Notes under the pieces: generated by a model
The model's input: only the letters and a program-made list of their open reading frames with translations
Databases searched by the model: none
What the model was told of the DNA's origin: nothing
Translations under genes and position numbers: made by a program
Part shown: piece after piece, positions 8,591 to 17,274 of the stretch
Layout of the letters: each line of letters begins with the position of its first letter
Numbering within the stretch: the first letter of the stretch is position 1
DNA from: Lunatibacter salilacus
GTDB taxonomy: Bacteria; Bacteroidota; Bacteroidia; Cytophagales; Cyclobacteriaceae
Direction: 5' to 3'
NCBI RefSeq assembly: GCF_009797935.1
Contig: NZ_VOLC01000001.1
Coordinates: forward strand, 570,471 to 634,470
Length of the DNA stretch: 64,000 nt

Positions 8591-9160
8591 TTATAGACTG
8601 CGAACTGACAAAACCCAAGCAGCAATCAGTTCCAGCCCATGGTCTGTCAGATGTGCTTCGGGGTGAAATTGAACACCAATGATGGGTAAACTGCGGTGGG
8701 CAATTCCCATAATCTCTCCTTTTTCAGCGACCAAAATAGGTTCAAGCGTATCCGGCAGGTTTGTAAGCTCCAAGGAATGGTAACGTGTTACTTGGAATGC
8801 TTTGGGCAGGTTTGCAAAAAGAGGATGTGCTCCTTTTTGGGTTATCAAGGAGACTTTTCCATGCATGGGCCGATGACTTTTTACCAAATCAGCCCCAAAA
8901 TACTGCCCAATGGCTTGATGTCCCAGGCATACGCCTAGAATAGGCAACTTATCCACATAATATCCCAAAATTTCCATCAAGTTGCCAGCTTTTGAAGGGG
9001 TTTCCGGGCCAGGTGAAATAACTAGCGCTTGATAACTCTCCCGTTTCAAATCTTCCACCATGACATCGTTTCGGACGATGCGCAATTCCACACCCGTGCG
9101 AAGGAAATAATCGGCCAGCATATGGGAAAAGGAATCAAAATTATCAATTAGTAGAATCAC
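8591..9160 (-). CDS. Glutamine amidotransferase subunit (PabA/TrpG type)
   Basis: A 189-residue class I glutamine amidotransferase. It shows ILLIDNFDSFSHML, the oxyanion segment VISPGPETPSKAG, the nucleophile GVCLGHQAIG and the His-Glu pair VQFHPEA. It hydrolyses glutamine and passes ammonia to a chorismate-using synthase, giving 4-amino-4-deoxychorismate (folate) or anthranilate (tryptophan). No synthase subunit or other trp gene lies nearby, so pabA is more likely than trpG, but sequence alone does not decide. It overlaps cvpA by 17 bp. Confidence 0.88.
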   Translation of the reverse strand: MILLIDNFDSFSHMLADYFLRTGVELRIVRNDVMVEDLKRESYQALVISPGPETPSKAGNLMEILGYYVDKLPILGVCLGHQAIGQYFGADLVKSHRPMHGKVSLITQKGAHPLFANLPKAFQVTRYHSLELTNLPDTLEPILVAEKGEIMGIAHRSLPIIGVQFHPEAHLTDHGLELIAAWVLSVRSL

Positions 9161-9689
9161 CTGTGCCGGAATTTACCAATGATCTTATAGCTGCGATGGT
9201 ATTTTCGATAATGGGTGTGTACTGATCCAGAAATGCAACTAAAGTAGGTGTGATGGGAATCAAAAGCGGATAGAGGACGGATCCCTCAGTTAATCTTTCC
9301 GGAAAATGAAACTCAAAGGAATTCGCTACCCAAAGAAGCAATGAGATCATAATACACCATTTGGCTATGCCCAAGACCGCTCCGGCAAAACTGTCAAAGA
9401 CACCAAGAATGGTGAGATGTAGGGCTTGCTTTACGAAGTATGCTAGGATGCGGATGGTAATCGTGACAATGAGAAATATAAGAACAAAAGCAATAAACGG
9501 CAGCATAAAAGTGAGGCTCTCCACCTGCTCAGCCAACAGGGCTGCACCCCAATGCATAAACCGGAAAGCAAAGATAATACCTATAAAAAAGGCCACGATA
9601 GACAACAAGCCAATGAATAGCCCTTGCTTATAGCCGCTGTACCCTCCTATGGCCAGCATGATCAGAAGAATGATGTCTATCGGGCTCAA
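9144..9689 (-). CDS. CvpA family membrane protein
   Basis: A 181-residue inner-membrane protein with about four membrane segments in residues 1-125. The CvpA signature is present: PIDIILLIMLAIGGYSGYKQGL at the start, then FAGAVLGIAKW. The family is linked to colicin V production and envelope stress tolerance, but the mechanism is unclear. It begins 5 bp after yqeY and overlaps the amidotransferase gene, so the three are likely one operon. Confidence 0.88.
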   Translation of the reverse strand: MSPIDIILLIMLAIGGYSGYKQGLFIGLLSIVAFFIGIIFAFRFMHWGAALLAEQVESLTFMLPFIAFVLIFLIVTITIRILAYFVKQALHLTILGVFDSFAGAVLGIAKWCIMISLLLWVANSFEFHFPERLTEGSVLYPLLIPITPTLVAFLDQYTPIIENTIAAIRSLVNSGTGDSTN

Positions 9690-9693
9690 CGTA

Positions 9694-10143
9694 CTAAGTC
9701 AGTAGGGCTTTAACTTTTTCAGAAATTAGTTTTCCGTCTGCCTTTCCTGCAAGTTGCTTTGAAGCAACTCCCATTACTTTTCCCATATCCTTGGGGCCCT
9801 CAGCACCGACTTGGGCAATAATTTCCTTCAGGGTAGCTTCTAATTCCGCCTCTGACAACTGCTTCGGCAGGTATTCTTGAATTACTTCCAGTTCACTCAG
9901 CTCAACTTCCGCCAAGTCCTGACGGTTTTGTTGTTGGAAAATGTCGGCAGAATCCTTACGCTGTTTGGCCGCTTTGGTCAAAATCTTGATCTCCTCATCT
10001 TCAGACAGGCCTTTATCACCACCCGTCTTGGTTTCTTCCAGCAGGATCAACGATTTGATGGCTCGCAATGCACGCAATCTATCCTTATCTTTGGCCAGCA
10101 TGGCTTTCTTGATTTCTCCTTCAATCGTTAATTTCAGACTCAT
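9694..10143 (-). CDS. GatB/YqeY domain protein
   Basis: A 149-residue YqeY-family protein, normal length. Features are an N-terminal basic helix (AMLAKDKDRLRALRAIKSLI), EIQEYLPKQLSE-like sequence (EVIQEYLPKQLSEAELE), and the tRNA-interacting tail domain ending KDMGKVMGVASKQLAGKADGK. This domain also forms the C-terminus of the GatB and GatE amidotransferase subunits; the free-standing protein's role is uncertain. It is the first gene of the minus-strand operon and is divergent from pdxJ. Confidence 0.92.
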   Translation of the reverse strand: MSLKLTIEGEIKKAMLAKDKDRLRALRAIKSLILLEETKTGGDKGLSEDEEIKILTKAAKQRKDSADIFQQQNRQDLAEVELSELEVIQEYLPKQLSEAELEATLKEIIAQVGAEGPKDMGKVMGVASKQLAGKADGKLISEKVKALLT

Positions 10144-10254
10144 AATGGTATGGGTTCGGTTATAAAATGGATTTTCGCAGTGTTATCCAATGAATATTTT
10201 TAAACGTTACTTCTATTTCATGGGTTTCCAAACCAAATTTTGAAAGGTTCGGTT

Positions 10255-10262
10255 TATCTTTG
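10255..10262 (+). promoter_or_regulatory. Candidate -7 promoter box of pdxJ
   Basis: TATCTTTG matches the Bacteroidota primary-sigma -7 consensus TAnnTTTG and lies 40 bp upstream of the pdxJ ATG in the divergent yqeY/pdxJ gap. No well-spaced -33 TTTG box is seen, so this is tentative. Confidence 0.4.
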
Positions 10263-10302
10263 GAGAAGCTTAATCATGCAAAATTAAAGTTTAATTACAA
10301 AT

Positions 10303-11019
10303 ATGACGAAGTTAAGTGTAAATATTAATAAGATAGCTACCCTGAGAAATGCCCGGGGTGGTAACAACCCGGATGTGGTGCGGGTTGCCAAGGATGCGGA
10401 ACGATTCGGCGCTCAGGGAATTACCGTACATCCCAGACCTGATGAGCGGCATATCCGGTACGATGATGTCATGCAGCTGAAAGATACGGTGACCACCGAG
10501 TTTAATATCGAAGGCTATCCGGACAAAAGATATATGGAGCTTATCCGTCTGGCCAAGCCAGCGCAGGCTACCTTAGTGCCGGATCCGCCAGAAGCCATTA
10601 CCTCAAACACAGGCTGGGATACAATCAGCCACCGGGACATGCTGACGGATATAATTGCTGAGCTGCATGAGTATGGCGTACGGACATCCATTTTTATCAA
10701 TCCGGAAACAAAATATTTTGAACCTGCCAAGTTTACTGGCACTGATCGGGTGGAATTGTACACTGAACCCTATGCCAGCTTGTTCCCCTCAGACCCTGAG
10801 AATGCGGTCAAACCTTATGTGGAAGTGTCGGTGTTGGCACGTGAATTGGGACTAGGGCTCAATGCGGGACATGACCTGGACTTGCATAATTTAGCATTTC
10901 TGAAGCAAAATATTCCTTGGATGGGCGAAGTCTCCATCGGTCATGCGCTGATCTGCGATGCGCTTTATTACGGCTTGGAGAATACCATACAAATGTATAG
11001 AAGGCAGCTCGAACTTTAA
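10303..11019 (+). CDS. pdxJ: Pyridoxine 5'-phosphate synthase
   Basis: A 238-residue PdxJ. It condenses 1-deoxyxylulose 5-phosphate with 3-amino-2-oxopropyl phosphate to make pyridoxine phosphate, the last step of the DXP-dependent vitamin B6 pathway. Family sequence is clear along its length: [16 protein letters not shown] at the start, the active-site segment [36 protein letters not shown], and the final loop [12 protein letters not shown] with IGHALI binding phosphate. The length is normal. It begins a plus-strand unit with a hydrolase gene 29 bp downstream. Confidence 0.97.
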   Translation: MTKLSVNINKIATLRNARGGNNPDVVRVAKDAERFGAQGITVHPRPDERHIRYDDVMQLKDTVTTEFNIEGYPDKRYMELIRLAKPAQATLVPDPPEAITSNTGWDTISHRDMLTDIIAELHEYGVRTSIFINPETKYFEPAKFTGTDRVELYTEPYASLFPSDPENAVKPYVEVSVLARELGLGLNAGHDLDLHNLAFLKQNIPWMGEVSIGHALICDALYYGLENTIQMYRRQLEL

Positions 11020-11048
11020 AACCGAATTTTTATCCTAACCCTGTTATT

Positions 11049-11810
11049 ATGAAACTGAATGTAAGAAAAACCGGTAGCGGCTCCCCACTGATCATCCTTC
11101 ATGGTCTCTTTGGGTCAGCTGACAACTGGATGAGTATAGCCAAAGAACTGAGTGAGTCCTATACGCTGTATCTGGTAGACCAGCGAAACCACGGGGATTC
11201 GGACCATTCGGATGAGTGGAACTATAAGGTAATGGCCGAGGACATCGTGGAATTGATGGATGAGGAAGGACTGGAAAAAGCCTTCGTTATGGGACATTCC
11301 ATGGGTGGCAAAACAGCTATGTTTGTGGCGTTGATGCATCCGGATCGGGTAGAGAAGTTAATCGTGGCGGATATTGCGCCAAGGTATTACCCTGTCCACC
11401 ATGAAAAAATTCTGGAAGGGCTCAATGCAATCGATCTGGAAACGGTCAGTTCCAGGAAGGAAGCTGATGACAAACTGGCCGAGTATATTGACGAGACAGG
11501 TATCCGGCAGTTTCTATTAAAGAGCTTGACTCGCAAAGATGGCAAATTTGCCTGGAAAGTAAATCTCCCAGTAATTACCGAAAAAATAGAAATTGTGGGC
11601 GAAGGAATAGATGGTGAAGGTAGCTTTGATAAACCGACCTTGTTTATGGGCGGGGCAAATTCAAAGTATATTCAGGACAAGGACCGGGCAGATATGGATC
11701 GCTACTTTCCCAATAATCATCTTATCTATATTAAGGATGCGGGGCATTGGCTGCATGCGGAACAGCCTGCCGCAGTGATCGAGACGGTGAAGGCGTTTTT
11801 GGGGGAGTAG
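11049..11810 (+). CDS. Alpha/beta hydrolase (YbfF-like esterase)
   Basis: A 253-residue alpha/beta-fold hydrolase. It has the oxyanion HGLFGSADNW, the nucleophile elbow VMGHSMGGK with Ser at about residue 85, and the catalytic His in IKDAGHWLHAEQP. The HGLFGSxDNW start and the YLVDQRNHGDS motif resemble the YbfF-type acyl-CoA/ester hydrolases. Substrate is unknown. There is no signal peptide, so it is cytoplasmic. Located 29 bp after pdxJ and probably co-transcribed with it, though no functional link is known. Confidence 0.9.
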   Translation: MKLNVRKTGSGSPLIILHGLFGSADNWMSIAKELSESYTLYLVDQRNHGDSDHSDEWNYKVMAEDIVELMDEEGLEKAFVMGHSMGGKTAMFVALMHPDRVEKLIVADIAPRYYPVHHEKILEGLNAIDLETVSSRKEADDKLAEYIDETGIRQFLLKSLTRKDGKFAWKVNLPVITEKIEIVGEGIDGEGSFDKPTLFMGGANSKYIQDKDRADMDRYFPNNHLIYIKDAGHWLHAEQPAAVIETVKAFLGE

Positions 11811-12150
11811 TTGTTTTAGTAAAAAAGAACACAAAGCACACAAAGAAGGCATAGAGATTTTAAAAAACTAATGTCTTATCTGAGAATCTTGGCCGATGCG
11901 AAATCTTTGCGCTCGTTTTGTGAAATAAATGGCGAAGGGGTAAATGGAGGAATAATAATTGGCAGTATGCCATTACAAATGGCTTTATGAAGATTTCGTG
12001 TTTGTATCAAATAAGTGATAAATTGGTGTAGTGAATACTACACCCAGAGATAGAAACTTCGTCTATCCCAAAAACCTCTTTCATCGGGGTTATCTAATGA
12101 GTGCAAGAAAATCATCCAGTTACGAGATATGCACCACAAGCTGATTTGCT
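11811..12150 (+). other. Intergenic region with a short inverted repeat
   Basis: About 340 bp without a convincing gene. It starts with an aacacaaagcacacaaag piece that resembles, in the other orientation, the tgtgtctttt/gtgtcctttgtg part of the 61.8-62.3 kb array. At 12025-12044 arms GGTGTAGT and ACTACACC enclose a GAAT loop, without a T-run; it may be a regulatory hairpin of the next gene. Confidence 0.5.
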
Positions 12151-12654
12151 ATGAATGAATTTAACTTCAAAAAGAGAAACTTAGTATCCGGCCCGCATAT
12201 ACTGGGACCGTTGCTAATTGTTGCTGGTTTGGTGGCATTAGTAAGTACCGTAATTTTTAACAATGACGATACACTGGTTCGTACTTTACTTGTCGGAGGT
12301 GGAGCAATCGTCCTTGGCCTTATTATTATAAATTCCTATGAAGGAACGCTGATAGATTTACGCAATAAAAGAATCAAAACCTATATTTCAATTGTTGGAT
12401 ATAAATTGGGTGAATGGAAGGCGCTTGCCAACATTTCTACCGTAAAGGTTATTACAAACAGCTATATCAGAACCAATGTTCCAAACGGAATTAGTCCCAC
12501 ATTTTCCGGCAAAGTAACCGACTTCAAGACATTGCTCTATTCGGATGAAGCTAACCCAGTGCTGACTTTTGTATATTCAAAAAAGAAAAAAGCAATCAAA
12601 CAAGCTACTCGACTGGCCTCCAATTTGAATGCTAAGTTAATATTTGATCTTTAG
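12151..12654 (+). CDS. Hypothetical membrane protein
   Basis: A 167-residue protein not recognised as a named family. Two hydrophobic membrane segments occupy about residues 17-37 and 45-62. The remaining C-terminal part is soluble with alternating strands (GTLIDLRNKRIKTYISIVGYK, then FKTLLYSDEANPVLTFVYSK), resembling bacterial PH-like membrane proteins. The codon pattern and intact frame support a real gene. It stands alone between a repeat-containing gap and the convergent DUF5053 gene. Confidence 0.6.
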   Translation: MNEFNFKKRNLVSGPHILGPLLIVAGLVALVSTVIFNNDDTLVRTLLVGGGAIVLGLIIINSYEGTLIDLRNKRIKTYISIVGYKLGEWKALANISTVKVITNSYIRTNVPNGISPTFSGKVTDFKTLLYSDEANPVLTFVYSKKKKAIKQATRLASNLNAKLIFDL

Positions 12655-12729
12655 GTTATTGACAACAGGTTTTTCCAGTTGCTGGTTTTCGGGAGGCAGT
12701 TGCGGCCTTTCTCGTATAAAAGGTCGGTA

Positions 12730-13119
12730 TCACTGAATAAGTGAAGCCGATTGTTTTAATTTGTTTCCTATATCTTCCAGGGCAAAAGTCAGCTTTTGCA
12801 GTTCTTCGGTCGAAAATGCCGCCTGTTTACCGTTTACAATATTTCCGTTTAGGCGCTGGTAAAACCACTGAGGAGTTTTGCCGAAGTACGTCTTAGCTAG
12901 GTAAGAGACAGACACGATCGGCAGGACCATCGCCAACTTCTCCTTAATCAGGAGTCTATGGGCCTCTACTGCTGTTTCCCTCGCAGCCTCCAGCATGGCT
13001 TTTGCAAATTCCTCTGGATTTTCCGATGCAAGTGCTTCCATTTCGTCGTCTATCAGTGCAAGATCACTTTGTTTGGCACTACGGGAACGCTTTTTGAGTT
13101 CTTTTATCTTTTGTTCCAT
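12730..13119 (-). CDS. DUF5053 family protein
   Basis: A 129-residue soluble protein matching what I know of DUF5053: a charged helical N-terminus (residues 1-30), a central Ala/Glu-rich helix, then the conserved core VSVSYLAKTYFGKTPQWFYQRLNGN, which looks like a small helix-turn-helix or repressor-like fold. Function is unknown. It overlaps nothing and is preceded on the same strand by what looks like a broken small gene (13156-13305), so the two may once have been an operon. Confidence 0.75.
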   Translation of the reverse strand: MEQKIKELKKRSRSAKQSDLALIDDEMEALASENPEEFAKAMLEAARETAVEAHRLLIKEKLAMVLPIVSVSYLAKTYFGKTPQWFYQRLNGNIVNGKQAAFSTEELQKLTFALEDIGNKLKQSASLIQ

Positions 13120-13155
13120 TGCGTCAAAGTTTATGTCACCAGACGGGCACGATGT

Positions 13156-13305
13156 TCAAGATTCTTTTAACTTTTCCACCAAGTCACTGATAACCATGTC
13201 AAGTTTTCCCCGTGAATCTGGTGGAATTTTCTGGTTCTACCTGAGATAGAACAGCAGGTCTTTTTCCAGTTCCCTTCTATTTTTGCTTTTCTTTATATCG
13301 CTCGC
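13156..13305 (-). pseudogene. Degenerate small ORF upstream of the DUF5053 gene
   Basis: The minus-strand frame reads SDIKKSKNRRELEKDLLFYL then R, a TAG at 13237-13239, and continues in the same frame with NQKIPPDSRGKLDMVISDLV and EKLKES before TGA. Both halves have the composition of real protein, and the single in-frame stop suggests recent decay. There is no ATG in front of the first half. The second half could in principle restart internally. No family recognised. Confidence 0.4.
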
Positions 13306-13445
13306 CTATTTTAATGACACCTTAAATTTAATAACAATTTTGTTATTTTTCCAGATCTATCCAGGAATTTTCGATCCGGTGAGGTTTCTTCAATTACTTG
13401 ATTTTGGAAAGAATCAGGTGTAAAGCTTTTGGTGAATTTTATTCG

Positions 13446-14609
13446 CTATTCACCTGTCTCTATTTTTACCTTCCGCTGTAAAACCTGCGTGGCGTGGCGT
13501 ATACCTTTCAACCCAAACAGCGGCCTTACCCAATTCCACCTTCTGATCCCTACCTCATACAGCACCCAAGCGAACCCAAATGTACCCAACGACATAAATG
13601 CAAACTTTGCTCCCAAGCCCCAATTGAGGTGCATGACATAGAATCCCAAGGCAATGGTAATAGTCTGATGTAGGATATAAAACGGATATACGGCTTCATT
13701 GGCATAACTGAGGGCTCCGCTAGGTCGATTGAGGTAAGCAGCGGCATAGCCAAAGAGTGTCATGATCCATGCCCAGGTATTTATAACTTTGAACGCCGCT
13801 TCGATAAAATGGACAACTGTCGAATCCGCATAAATTTGCCTCAGCCCAACCATAAGCGAAAAGGCAACTATCCCAAGGTATAGGTATTTCCTCCGATTGG
13901 CTTCCACTGTTCTCCAGAATGTCTCGCGCACGGAAATCAACAAAAACCCATAAAAGAACAACGTACCATAATTAATCAAATTAAACCAGTCGCCAACAAG
14001 GGCATGGGTGCTTTCGAAAAAGGGCTCCACCAAACTTTCCCAAAAGTACAGCGGGATCACCATCCAAAACAATCCAAAAGGACGGCCTGCCCAAGTCCGA
14101 ACCCAACTAAGCAGCTTTGCTTGGGGATGATTCCGCAGGTAAATAAATACCGGAACCAACACCAGCGAAAACACCAGCAAGTAAGGCAAAAACCACAGAT
14201 GGTGCCAGGATAAGTTTCCCGCAGGGTATACGCCATTAAAGGCATATGCCGGCCAAAAGTCTAGATAACCACCAGAAAACTGACCCTTATCCAAACGTTC
14301 AAAATATACTTGGGGAGGCACAATAAATGCCATTCCGAAGACTAAGGGAATGAAAAGACGTTTGATCCGTTCTCCGGAAAACTGAAGGCCGCTTCTTTTT
14401 GAGAGGGCATAGTAGGTTCCCATACCAGATATCACAAATAGGATGGAAAGCCGCCATTGGTTGACAAAAAGCATGGGCCAGCGGAGTTCCGGATAAATAA
14501 TATCGTTTTTGATATGCCATCCCCATGGAACAAAAAACATTCCTACATGATAGAAAATCAATAATCCAAAAACGATGACCCTTAGCCAATCTAGATCGTA
14601 TCTGCGCAT
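13446..14609 (-). CDS. Membrane acyltransferase (acyltransferase 3 family)
   Basis: A 387-residue integral membrane protein with about ten membrane segments. The family signature is at the N-terminus: RRYDLDWLRVIVFGLLIFYH, with the conserved Asp and the His of the putative active site. HHLWFLPYLL in the middle is a second typical motif. These enzymes O-acylate surface sugars, glucans or antibiotics at the inner membrane. The arrangement resembles the glucan-modifying OpgC/MdoC subgroup, but the acceptor cannot be told. Single gene, convergent with nothing; the gap upstream holds a short palindrome. Confidence 0.85.
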   Translation of the reverse strand: MRRYDLDWLRVIVFGLLIFYHVGMFFVPWGWHIKNDIIYPELRWPMLFVNQWRLSILFVISGMGTYYALSKRSGLQFSGERIKRLFIPLVFGMAFIVPPQVYFERLDKGQFSGGYLDFWPAYAFNGVYPAGNLSWHHLWFLPYLLVFSLVLVPVFIYLRNHPQAKLLSWVRTWAGRPFGLFWMVIPLYFWESLVEPFFESTHALVGDWFNLINYGTLFFYGFLLISVRETFWRTVEANRRKYLYLGIVAFSLMVGLRQIYADSTVVHFIEAAFKVINTWAWIMTLFGYAAAYLNRPSGALSYANEAVYPFYILHQTITIALGFYVMHLNWGLGAKFAFMSLGTFGFAWVLYEVGIRRWNWVRPLFGLKGIRHATQVLQRKVKIETGE

Positions 14610-14892
14610 AAATTTTTCTTTTTGGCAAATGTAAGGGCTGTTTCGACATGCAAAATGGCCTTGTGATGACTGTCAATGTTTTGGGATGAACTGCAAGGAT
14701 TAGCCTATACTTAAACCAAAACGATTGGTTATTTGCCGCAATGACCCTACTTTAGTGGCAGCCAATATATACAACAACTACCCAATGAAATCGAGCATGA
14801 GGAGAACCTCACACGGAGGGATGATTATAATTGCGAGATTCCATCCCGATACTCGGGACAAGTTATGACCTTTAAAAAACAACTATAAACAC
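14610..14892. other. Divergent intergenic region with a small hairpin
   Basis: The gap between the acyltransferase and EEP-family genes holds no ORF of note. At 14844-14858 arms TCCCGA and TCGGGA flank a TAC loop. This is the same stem-TAC-stem shape as the second hairpin of the repeat at 19850-20210, and occurs about 35 bp before the downstream ATG. Confidence 0.45.
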
Positions 14893-15735
14893 ATGAAAAA
14901 GTCCATCTTTTCAGCCCTTCTAGTTTTGGCTGTTCTATTCACGGCGTCCGCACAGTCCGTAGAGCTGCGAGTAGCCACCTTCAATATCCGATACGATAAC
15001 CCAGGCGATGCTCCCAATACCTGGGCGAATAGAAAACAAGCCGTATTCGATTTAATCAAATTCCACCAATTCGATATTTTTGGGATCCAGGAAGGACTGC
15101 ATAATCAAGTTATGGATTTAGACAACGCCCTGGAGGATTTTGCTTTTGTCGGTGTAGGCCGGGATGATGGCAAGGAAAAGGGAGAATATTCCTGCATTTT
15201 CTACAATAAAAATAAATTTGAGGTATTGGAAAGCAATACCTTCTGGCTCGGCGAAGATACTACGAAGCCCGTAAAAGGCTGGGATGCGGCTCTTCCCCGT
15301 ATTGTCACTTGGGGCAAGTTTAAGGACAAGCTTAGCGGCGATATTTTTTTCCATTTCAATACCCACTTTGACCATGTGGGATGGGAAGCCCGGGTGCAGA
15401 GTGCCCGACTTATCCTGAAAAAGGTAGCTGAACTATCAGACGCCGATAATCCGGTTATCGTTACCGGAGACTTCAATGTAGATCAGGATTCAGATCCGTA
15501 TAAGGTAATGCGGGATGCCCCTGGATTTTCGGACAGCTATGATACCGCGAGAATTAAGTATGCGAATAATGGCACATTCAATAGCTTTGACCTGACGAAA
15601 AGTAGCGATAGAAGGATAGACCATATATTCGTTAACGATAAAATCAAAGTAAGCCGATACGGCGTTTTGACAGATACCTATCACAACCGCTATCCATCCG
15701 ACCATTTCCCTGTGATGGCGGAAATTTATTGGTAG
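14893..15735 (+). CDS. Exported endonuclease/exonuclease/phosphatase family protein
   Basis: A 280-residue EEP-superfamily phosphoesterase with a signal peptide (residues 1-21, ending TASAQ). The metal and catalytic motifs are all present: ATFNIRYDN (Asn), FGIQEGL (Glu), NTHFDHVG (His), VTGDFNVDQDSDPY (Asp, Asn), DRRIDHIFV (Asp-His) and the final SDHFPVMAEI. Exported members in Bacteroidota act on phosphodiesters or phospho-sugars/inositides; the substrate is not decided by sequence. It runs convergently into the LytTR gene with a 9-bp gap. Confidence 0.9.
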   Translation: MKKSIFSALLVLAVLFTASAQSVELRVATFNIRYDNPGDAPNTWANRKQAVFDLIKFHQFDIFGIQEGLHNQVMDLDNALEDFAFVGVGRDDGKEKGEYSCIFYNKNKFEVLESNTFWLGEDTTKPVKGWDAALPRIVTWGKFKDKLSGDIFFHFNTHFDHVGWEARVQSARLILKKVAELSDADNPVIVTGDFNVDQDSDPYKVMRDAPGFSDSYDTARIKYANNGTFNSFDLTKSSDRRIDHIFVNDKIKVSRYGVLTDTYHNRYPSDHFPVMAEIYW

Positions 15736-15744
15736 TGGCTGAAG

Positions 15745-16611
15745 CTATTGATCTGTAAACTGTTGTTCAAATAATGGGATCATAGTTCTGGATACGGGGA
15801 CAGTAAAATCTAATCCTGGAATAACAAGCTGTAGCCCTTGGGCATTTCCTTTTACCTGTTCTACCACACCGAGATTTACCAGATAAGATCGGTGTGTTTT
15901 GCAGAAATTAGGCAGATGCTCAAGTTGGTTTTCCAGATCCTTCAGTGTCATTCTTTTGATAAGTTTTTCTGTTTTAGAACCAGCAGTAATATAAATTTCC
16001 AGGTAGTTTCCTTCCGCTTTCGCTACAAGGATAATGGAAGGATCAATTGTGAAGTCGTCACTCTTCTGGCGGGTTTCTATAAAAATCGGATTGGGGGTAG
16101 GATTTTCTTGGTTCCCAACGGGAATAGGTTGGAAATGACCTGCTTGATTTCGGTGACGGCGCTGAAGGCGCAAAAAGTTCAGCGGTATCAAAATACAGGC
16201 AAATAATATCCCCACTAGTAAGGTGTTTCTGATCTCCTCATACAAATACCGCCCTGTCCAGTTTAGTGGGTTGTCATAGATTATATCCCGCACGAGAAAT
16301 TGGGTAATACCAACCATTATTAGATAGCCAGCAATCAATAGCATTTCTTTTCCTACTGTCCATTTTTCTTCATTCACCTGACGGTTCCAAAATCCAAACC
16401 AGATTAAGGCAATCCAAAGGGCATTTAGTGAGTGTACCATTGATATCCAAAAATACCCCATACGGTGTTCCGGTCGATACACCTCAAAGGGTTCGAACAG
16501 GTAATTGAAGCCCATGCTCATCAGAAAGATTGTGGCGGCAAGGTAACCAACCGGGATTTCCTTATAATAATAAGGATAGGGGTTTCGAAATGTTTTAAGC
16601 CACGGTACCAT
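15745..16611 (-). CDS. Membrane-anchored LytTR-type transcription regulator
   Basis: A 288-residue protein with about four membrane segments over residues 20-150 and a C-terminal LytTR DNA-binding domain (about residues 190-285). LytTR motifs are the autoregulatory strand ILVAKAEGNYLEIYIT, RMTLKDLENQLEHLPNFCKTHRSYLVN and the tail. It is not a classical response regulator: there is no receiver domain, so signal and output are in one chain. Such one-component membrane LytTR proteins are common in Bacteroidota. Target genes are unknown. No cognate kinase is adjacent. Confidence 0.88.
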   Translation of the reverse strand: MVPWLKTFRNPYPYYYKEIPVGYLAATIFLMSMGFNYLFEPFEVYRPEHRMGYFWISMVHSLNALWIALIWFGFWNRQVNEEKWTVGKEMLLIAGYLIMVGITQFLVRDIIYDNPLNWTGRYLYEEIRNTLLVGILFACILIPLNFLRLQRRHRNQAGHFQPIPVGNQENPTPNPIFIETRQKSDDFTIDPSIILVAKAEGNYLEIYITAGSKTEKLIKRMTLKDLENQLEHLPNFCKTHRSYLVNLGVVEQVKGNAQGLQLVIPGLDFTVPVSRTMIPLFEQQFTDQ

Positions 16612-17002
16612 CTAATAACACACTTTTCAGGATCTTTCAAAAAAAAAAGGGGGTTTCCTCAAAAGTACAAAAAGTTAACGCATTCTAATTGAATTTAGGG
16701 TTTCAGCTAGAGGGATAACCTAAAGAAATAAATGCAAAAATATAATTGGACTACTCCAATATGAACTTGGAGCCAGTATTTTTTGATTAAGAGGAAATAG
16801 TAAGCATCCGTCACCAATATCCCCATTAAGCTCATTAGACGGCAAGAAAAGAATTAACTGTGGCCAAAAAACTCAACAATGGATAATTTATTTTAAAGAA
16901 CCTTAAATTGAAAACATATTCAACTTTCAAAAGTTTGTCAAAAATTGTACTTTTACCTAACTGATGCGTTAAAAATTTATATTTTAAGAATAATGTGAAA
17001 AT
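16612..17002. other. Intergenic region
   Basis: About 390 bp of AT-rich sequence between the LytTR gene (minus) and the DUF433 gene (plus). I see no ORF, strong hairpin or repeat. It presumably carries both divergent promoters. Confidence 0.5.
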
Positions 17003-17236
17003 ATGGAAAATTTATTAAATAGGATCACAATCAATCCGGAAATTGCACATGGTAAACCAACCATTCGGGATACAAGGTATGCTGTGGTTTATATTTTGGA
17101 ATACCTAGCAGGAGGGGATTCTGTGGAGGATTTACTTCAAGAATTCAAAGGTTTGGAAAGAGATGATATTTTAGCTTGCCTCGCATACGCAGCAAAGATG
17201 CTGGATTTTAGAGAGTCCAAAGTTCCTGCAGCATGA
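17003..17236 (+). CDS. DUF433 family antitoxin
   Basis: A 77-residue DUF433 protein. It shows the family core ITINPEIAHGKPTIRDTRYA, then VVYILEYLAGGDSVEDLLQEF, the helix-turn-helix-like part, and DDILACLAYAAKML. DUF433 proteins are small DNA-binding antitoxins that repress their own operon and neutralise a DUF5615 PIN-like RNase encoded downstream with overlapping codons. Here the overlap (ATGA) is kept but the toxin stops after 13 codons, so this is an orphan antitoxin. The gene itself is complete. Confidence 0.88.
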   Translation: MENLLNRITINPEIAHGKPTIRDTRYAVVYILEYLAGGDSVEDLLQEFKGLERDDILACLAYAAKMLDFRESKVPAA

Positions 17237-17274
17237 TATTTCTGTTGGATGCTAACATTCCCCTTTTAAAATAA
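17233..17274 (+). pseudogene. Truncated DUF5615 PIN-like toxin, first 13 codons
   Basis: ATG overlaps the antitoxin stop (ATGA). The frame reads MIFLLDANIPLLK and ends in TAA. FLLDANIP is the N-terminal strand of DUF5615 toxins, where the Asp is an active-site residue; family members run to about 110 residues. Sequence beyond about 17266 is the end of the convergent glutaminase gene, so the toxin body was lost by a deletion whose edge lies at the glsA stop codon. Confidence 0.75.
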
